From positions 1 to 11,162 of the forward strand of contig PMIZ01000217.1 of assembly GCA_003157225.1 (NCBI GenBank): 11,162 nt of DNA, read 5' to 3'. The translations under genes and the position numbers were made by a program. Positions 7,736 through 11,162 of the stretch are shown here, piece by piece. The notes beneath the pieces were generated by a model. The model did no database searches, was not told the origin of the DNA, and saw only the letters and a program-made list of their open reading frames with translations. Each line of letters opens with the position of its first letter. Within the stretch, counting starts at the first letter, position 1. This DNA comes from Actinomycetota bacterium (GTDB lineage: Bacteria > Actinomycetota > Thermoleophilia > RBG-16-64-13).

Positions 7736-7748
7736 GCTGGGCGACTGA
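7590..7748 (+). CDS. Small ORF (52 residues) inside the palindromic element; possible stop/restart coupling ORF
   Basis: ATG 7590 lies three bases after the glyA stop, with GGGAGG at 7574-7579 ten bases upstream. The frame is the same as glyA, because element plus duplication equals 165 bases (55 codons). It runs through the element and ends at the TGA that, by reconstruction, was the original glyA stop; this TGA overlaps the deaminase ATG (TGATG). The product is Arg/Ser-rich with one short hydrophobic stretch ([15 protein letters not shown]) and matches no family I know. It is probably not a functional protein, but its translation could carry ribosomes to the deaminase start. Confidence 0.3.
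   Translation: MKLRPSGRAGRRDTASSVAPIALLFALPASLSRSRRSRPDGAASLFNSLLGD
7736..7741. repeat. Right copy of 6-bp target-site duplication
   Basis: GCTGGG immediately follows the right terminal repeat and is identical to 7571-7576. The bases after it (CGACTGATG) continue the presumed original glyA frame as Gly-Asp-stop when joined to the left flank. Confidence 0.75.
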
Positions 7749-8221
7749 TGGCCGGGCAGGGGGGACAGCGTGAGCCGGCTCCCCGTCCCAGTTGGGAAGA
7801 CTACTTCATGGAGATCGCGCGCGTGGTCTCTACTCGGTCGAGTTGCCTTCGCCGCCAGGTCGGCGCGGTGCTGGTGAAGAACCGGCAGATTTTGGCGACC
7901 GGCTACAACGGCGTGCCTCGGGGCCTCGCGCACTGCGAAGAGCGTGGCTGTCTGCGCGACCAACTCGGTGTCCCCTCCGGAGAGCGGCACGAGCTGTGTC
8001 GCGGCCTGCATGCCGAGCAGAACGCCATCATCCAGGCCGCCTACCACGGCATCGCCATCAACGGCGCCGAGGTCTACACTACGCTTCAACCCTGCGTCAC
8101 CTGCGCCAAGACGCTCATCAACGCGGGAGTCGTGACCGTCTACTTCTGTGGCCAATATCCCGATGCTCTCTCCATGGAGATGTTCGAGGAGGCCGGCACC
8201 TGTCTGGTCAGCATGGGGTGA
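7748..8221 (+). CDS. Deoxycytidylate (dCMP) deaminase, ComEB-like
   Basis: This 157-residue zinc enzyme deaminates dCMP to dUMP, the ThyX substrate. The catalytic motif is HAEQN (88-92), with His88 as zinc ligand and Glu90 as proton shuttle; PCVTCAK (115-121) provides ligands Cys116 and Cys119. The preceding [12 protein letters not shown] (52-63), GCLR (67-70) and [15 protein letters not shown] (76-90) blocks are typical of dCMP deaminases rather than cytidine or tRNA deaminases, and the extra His/Cys residues there fit the second, structural zinc site known in this family. The ATG at 7748 overlaps the stop of the frame before it (TGATG) and has only a weak GGG upstream, suggesting dependence on translational coupling, originally with glyA. 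The neighbouring palindromic insertion may alter that coupling. A dCMP deaminase beside glyA and the atp operon is an arrangement I recall from Coriobacteria-like genomes. Confidence 0.93.
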   Translation: MAGQGGQREPAPRPSWEDYFMEIARVVSTRSSCLRRQVGAVLVKNRQILATGYNGVPRGLAHCEERGCLRDQLGVPSGERHELCRGLHAEQNAIIQAAYHGIAINGAEVYTTLQPCVTCAKTLINAGVVTVYFCGQYPDALSMEMFEEAGTCLVSMG

Positions 8222-8266
8222 AAAAGTAGAGTGGAATACATTCACCGATAGTCGGATATCGTTTTC

Positions 8267-8296
8267 TTGCGATTCGGGCTGGTACCTGGTTATAAT
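8267..8296 (+). promoter_or_regulatory. Candidate promoter of the ATP synthase operon
   Basis: A perfect -10 TATAAT (8291-8296) and a four-of-six -35 TTGCGA (8267-8272) are separated by 18 bases, in a relatively AT-rich 90-base gap. A start seven bases past the -10 would fall at about 8303, only nine bases before the ATG at 8312, giving a nearly leaderless mRNA whose GAGG (8303-8306) would be at its extreme 5' end. TATCGT (8257-8262), followed by TTTCT, is a weaker alternative -10 that would leave a normal leader. Confidence 0.5.
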
Positions 8297-8311
8297 GCCA
8301 GTGAGGCATGC

Positions 8312-8578
8312 ATGAGCAAGGATAGTCGCGGGAACCAACCGGACGCTTGGTCCCTCGCCTTCACGTTGGTAGGTCTGGTAGCGGCCTTTGCCGCGATCGG
8401 ATACGGGCTGGATCGGTGGTTGCACACCCTGCCCTGGCTCATGATCGGCGGTGTGTTCGTGGGCGCCGCTCTGGGTTTCGTGTACCTGGTGGCGATCCTC
8501 TTCTCGGGCGGCTCAGGCGGCCGTCGACGGAAGAAGGTGGCCGACGAGGAGGACCAGCGCGGCGAGCCTCCTTTGTAG
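8312..8578 (+). CDS. AtpZ/AtpI-family small membrane protein, first gene of the ATP synthase operon
   Basis: An 88-residue protein with two hydrophobic helices (about 13-33 and 41-64) and a charged Arg/Lys then Glu/Asp tail. The first helix holds a Gly-rich pattern ending GYGLDRWL (30-37), characteristic of AtpZ-type proteins encoded ahead of the Fo genes. Known members are thought to aid c-ring assembly or to form a Mg2+/Ca2+ channel with AtpI; the role here is inferred. The ATG at 8312 is preferred over the upstream in-frame TTG (8267) because GAGG (8303-8306) lies five bases before it and it gives a family-like N-terminus. If the promoter at 8267-8296 is used, the leader is nearly absent. 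Confidence 0.8.
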   Translation: MSKDSRGNQPDAWSLAFTLVGLVAAFAAIGYGLDRWLHTLPWLMIGGVFVGAALGFVYLVAILFSGGSGGRRRKKVADEEDQRGEPPL

Positions 8579-8622
8579 GGGCGGATGGATAGGTTTGGCA
8601 GGAGGGTATCCTGGCGCTGACG

Positions 8623-8931
8623 GTGATATCGGTGATTGTCGGAGCCGCTCTGGCGGCGGCCTACCAAGCGCTATCCCTGCAACTGCACCGTTGGGCGTCT
8701 CGGAAGAGGTTCATGATGCTACCCCTCATTACCATCTCGGGGTTCGTCTTGCGTCTCGTGGTGTTCGTCGGCATTCTCGCCGCGCTGGGGCTGTGGTCTT
8801 CGCTGAATATCCTAGCCGTATGCCTAGCGTTCGTCGTGGTCTTTACGGTGTTGAACGGCATCTGGCTCTACAGCTTGGCCATGAAGCGCCGTGGGGCGCC
8901 TCCCTCGGCCGGCGCCACTGGAACCAGGTAG
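8623..8931 (+). CDS. ATP synthase protein I (AtpI-like) membrane protein
   Basis: A 102-residue hydrophobic protein with about four membrane helices (roughly 1-18, 31-53, 57-70 and 69-86) and a short basic tail. It lies between the AtpZ-like gene and atpB, the usual place for AtpI, which is thought to assist c-ring assembly. Sequence conservation in this family is low, so the call leans on position, size and topology. The start is uncertain. GTG 8623 is the nearest conventional in-frame start, but the strong AGGAGGG (8600-8606) is 16-17 bases away from it; in-frame CTG 8611 or 8617 would be better spaced. The upstream limit is an in-frame TAG at 8590-8592. atpB follows nine bases after the stop. 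Confidence 0.72.
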   Translation: MISVIVGAALAAAYQALSLQLHRWASRKRFMMLPLITISGFVLRLVVFVGILAALGLWSSLNILAVCLAFVVVFTVLNGIWLYSLAMKRRGAPPSAGATGTR

Positions 8932-8940
8932 GAGATAGCC

Positions 8941-9735
8941 ATGACGCTGGCTGAAACGGGTGGAAGCAAGATAGTCGAGGCGCTGCACGAACTGAACGTG
9001 CAGACCATCGTGAAGATCCCCAAGATAGGCCCGGTCGATCTTTCGATAACGAACGCGGTGGTCTACATGTGGTTCTCTGCGTTCGTGGTGTTCATCCTCT
9101 TCTACATCGCGGCGAGGAGGAGCAGAAAGGAACCCGACAAGCTGCAGACCTTCGCGGAGATCGCGCTCAACTTCGCCACGGGCCATCTCACCGGCCAGAT
9201 CGGGGAGAAGGGCAAGAAGTACTACTATCTGATCCTCACCATCTTCACCTACATCTTCATCACCAATCTCATCGGCCTCATCCCGAAGCCTGAGCTTTTC
9301 AAGCCCTACACGCCCACGGCGAACATCAACGTGACCGCCGCCATGGCCATCGTCGTGTTTGTCGTCACCCAGTTCCAGGGCGTTAAGCGGCATGGGCTGC
9401 GGGGCTACGCGAAGGCCTTCACCACTCCGTCGGGCGTGCCCAAGGCTCTTGCCGGCCCGCTAAACATCATCTTTGTCCCGGTCCACGTCATGGGCGAGAT
9501 GTTCAAGCCCCTCTCGCTCTCCGTCCGACTTTTCGCCAACACCATCGCCGGCCACCTGATCATCCTAGTCATGCTGGGGCTGCTGCTTCAGTACGCTAAC
9601 ATCATCATCCTGCCTACGGCGCTTTTCGTGATCATCATGACCGCGTTCGAGATCTTCATCGCTTTCATTCAGGCCTACATCTTCTCGCTGCTTTCCGTGG
9701 TGTACATCGAATCGGCGATCTACGCCGGCCACTAG
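8941..9735 (+). CDS. atpB: F1Fo ATP synthase subunit a
   Basis: Subunit a (264 residues) forms the proton half-channels against the c-ring in the membrane. The essential Arg is Arg196 in SLSVRLFANTIAGH (192-205). Downstream, FEIFIAFIQAYIFSLLSVVY (236-255) is the conserved final helix. His205 stands where E. coli has Glu219, and Glu237 where E. coli has His245, the reciprocal swap seen in many bacteria. Hydrophobic helices fall at about 40-58, 94-114, 130-145, 172-190, 198-219 and 221-255. LIGLIPKPE (110-118) and the conserved PLSLSVRLFAN block are also typical. ATG 8941 has GGAG (8931-8934) six bases upstream, overlapping the previous stop. Length fits the family. Confidence 0.96.
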   Translation: MTLAETGGSKIVEALHELNVQTIVKIPKIGPVDLSITNAVVYMWFSAFVVFILFYIAARRSRKEPDKLQTFAEIALNFATGHLTGQIGEKGKKYYYLILTIFTYIFITNLIGLIPKPELFKPYTPTANINVTAAMAIVVFVVTQFQGVKRHGLRGYAKAFTTPSGVPKALAGPLNIIFVPVHVMGEMFKPLSLSVRLFANTIAGHLIILVMLGLLLQYANIIILPTALFVIIMTAFEIFIAFIQAYIFSLLSVVYIESAIYAGH

Positions 9736-9739
9736 CTAA

Positions 9740-10009
<270 letters not shown>

Positions 10010-10069
10010 CGGCAAACCGGTCCCGCGGAGCGACGGCACGGTCGAAGGCACGATAGGCCAGGAGAGAGC

Positions 10070-10576
10070 ATGAAGATATTCGAGTTGAATCCAGGGTTGT
10101 TTATTTGGTCGCTGTTCACCTTCCTGGTCTTGGTCGCCGTGCTCTACAAGTTCGCATTCAATCCGCTGATGCGCTTGCAGAAAGCGCGGCAGGACTCGAT
10201 TCACCAGGCCATCCACGAGGCTGAGTCGCTGCGTGACGAAGCCCAGGACCTGCTGGCGAACTACAAGAAGCAGCTGGCCGAAGCCCGGGAGGAAGCCGCC
10301 GCCATCGTCGATCGGGCGCGCAAGGCGGGCGAGTCCACGAGGACGGAGGTCTTGGAGGAAGCGCGGCAGCAGGCCGAGGCTACTCTGGCAAAGGCCCGGC
10401 AGCAGATCGAGCGCGACACCAACCAGGCCCTGCAGAGGATCCGCGAGGAGGTGGCGGATCTCACAGTGTCGGCCACGGAGAAGGTGGCGCGCAAGAGCTT
10501 GACCGGGGAGGATCAGCTGCGCCTGATACAGGAAGCCATCAACGAGATCGACCTGACAACCATGAGGGCGAACTAG
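10070..10576 (+). CDS. atpF: F1Fo ATP synthase subunit b
   Basis: Subunit b (168 residues) is the peripheral stalk that holds F1 still against the rotor. It has one N-terminal membrane helix (about 9-30, LFIWSLFTFLVLVAVLYKFAF) and then a long, charged, Ala/Glu/Arg/Gln-rich helix (about 35-145) able to form the dimeric coiled coil. The NPGLFIW start and NPLMRLQKARQDSI after the membrane helix are family-like. ATG 10070 is preceded by AGGAGAG (10060-10066). Only one b gene is visible between atpE and atpH, so the stalk is probably a b homodimer unless a second copy lies elsewhere. Confidence 0.95.
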   Translation: MKIFELNPGLFIWSLFTFLVLVAVLYKFAFNPLMRLQKARQDSIHQAIHEAESLRDEAQDLLANYKKQLAEAREEAAAIVDRARKAGESTRTEVLEEARQQAEATLAKARQQIERDTNQALQRIREEVADLTVSATEKVARKSLTGEDQLRLIQEAINEIDLTTMRAN

Positions 10577-10594
10577 AGGGACGAGGACCGGATC

Positions 10595-11162
10595 GTGAGC
10601 GAAGGCAAGATCGCAAAAGTCTATGCGACCGCGCTCTACCAGGCCGCCGAAGAGAAGGGCCGGGTGGACGAGGTACGCCGCGACCTGGGTGAGTTCGTCG
10701 AGGCCCTCGACACCTCCCCGGAGCTTAGGCCATTCCTCTCGGCCGAGGACATCTCCGACGCGCGCAAGACACGGGTCCTCATGGAGTTGACCGATGGTGG
10801 TGACGAGCTCATGAGGAATCTGCTGCGCTTATTGGTGGACAAGAACAGGGAGTCCGAACTGGCCGGAGTGTATCGGGGCTTCGTGGAACTCGTGGAGCGG
10901 GCCCGAGGCCTCGTGCACGTGGAGGTGGTCTCGGCCGTGCCTCTGACGGAGCCCGTGCAGCGAATGCTCCGGGCGAAGATCGAGTCATCGCTGCAGAAGA
11001 CGGTCGAGTTCACGTTGACGGTCGACAAAGAGATACTCGGCGGCCTCCGGCTGCGCATCGGCGACCGGATCATCGACGCCAGCGTTCGCCGGCGGTTGGA
11101 GCGTCTCCGCGAAGTGTTGATCACCCCTATGCCTAGCTTGGAGGGTTCAGTTGAAGCTGCGT
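10595..11162 (+). CDS. atpH: F1Fo ATP synthase subunit delta, 3' end beyond the window
   Basis: Delta links the top of F1 to the b stalk. The frame opens at GTG 10595, with GAGGA (10583-10587) seven bases upstream, and stays open to the window edge (189 codons), about the full family length, so little is missing. The N-terminal KIAKVYATALYQAAEEKG block and the C-terminal GGLRLRIGDRIIDASVRRRL (about residues 149-168) are the characteristic delta/OSCP segments. The reading frame runs past the presumed atpA TTG at 11151, so the two genes overlap by at least 12 bases. Confidence 0.94.
   Translation, partial: MSEGKIAKVYATALYQAAEEKGRVDEVRRDLGEFVEALDTSPELRPFLSAEDISDARKTRVLMELTDGGDELMRNLLRLLVDKNRESELAGVYRGFVELVERARGLVHVEVVSAVPLTEPVQRMLRAKIESSLQKTVEFTLTVDKEILGGLRLRIGDRIIDASVRRRLERLREVLITPMPSLEGSVEAA
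11151..11162 (+). CDS. atpA: F1Fo ATP synthase subunit alpha, first four codons only
   Basis: TTG AAG CTG CGT would read MKLR, the common opening of bacterial alpha subunits. GGAGGG at 11140-11145 lies five bases upstream, and alpha follows delta in nearly all atp operons. The start therefore lies inside the 3' end of atpH. With four codons visible the call depends on position and ribosome site. Confidence 0.7.

Noticed and set aside
7367..8425. A 352-codon minus-strand frame crossing the glyA end, the palindromic element and the deaminase
   Set aside because: It overlaps two well-supported + strand genes and an insertion, and its translation shows no domain or membrane pattern.
8585..8620. 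Eleven-codon ORF (ATG 8585 to TGA 8618-8620) as a leader peptide upstream of the AtpI-like gene
   Set aside because: It is very short, has no attenuator structure and could easily arise by chance.

Overview
The window is about 11.2 kb of GC-rich bacterial chromosome. Nearly every base is coding, and every supported gene lies on the + strand. Gene order, GC content and heavy use of GTG and TTG starts (rpmE, thyX, prmC-tsaC, glyA, atpH, atpA) suggest an Actinomycetota-type bacterium, perhaps an early-branching line such as Coriobacteriia, Geothermincolia or Thermoleophilia. That placement is inference from gene content, not a computed phylogeny.

Layout. Positions 1-1390 hold the tail of an ABC permease and an overlapping ATPase gene of the molybdate/tungstate type. 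Positions 1491-6224 hold a housekeeping block: ribosomal protein L31 (rpmE), flavin-dependent thymidylate synthase (thyX), a DUF1385/YqhQ-like membrane protein, release factor 1 (prfA), and one long gene that fuses the RF methyltransferase PrmC to the t6A enzyme TsaC/Sua5. Positions 6303-8221 hold glyA and a ComEB-type dCMP deaminase gene. Positions 8312-11162 hold the start of an F1Fo ATP synthase operon: atpZ-like, atpI-like, atpB, atpE, atpF, atpH and the first codons of atpA.

How the genes fit together. PrfA is the substrate of PrmC, and TsaC modifies tRNA, so the prfA/prmC-tsaC pair serves translation fidelity. dCMP deaminase (dUMP supply), GlyA (methylene-tetrahydrofolate supply) and ThyX (dTMP synthesis) form a functional trio within about 6.5 kb. 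The ATP synthase subunits carry hallmarks of a proton-type enzyme.

The most interesting item is a 159-bp near-perfectly palindromic element at 7577-7735. It has about 38-bp terminal inverted repeats and an exact 6-bp flanking duplication (GCTGGG), and it sits exactly at the glyA/dCMP deaminase junction. Removing the element plus one duplication copy rebuilds a glyA stop that overlaps the deaminase start. The insertion keeps the reading frame and supplies a stop/restart small ORF that may preserve translational coupling. I see no transposase, phage, CRISPR array, rRNA or tRNA gene. No exotic multi-gene system is evident; the novelty is in the palindromic element, the PrmC-TsaC fusion with a palindrome-rich insert, and a few regulatory details.
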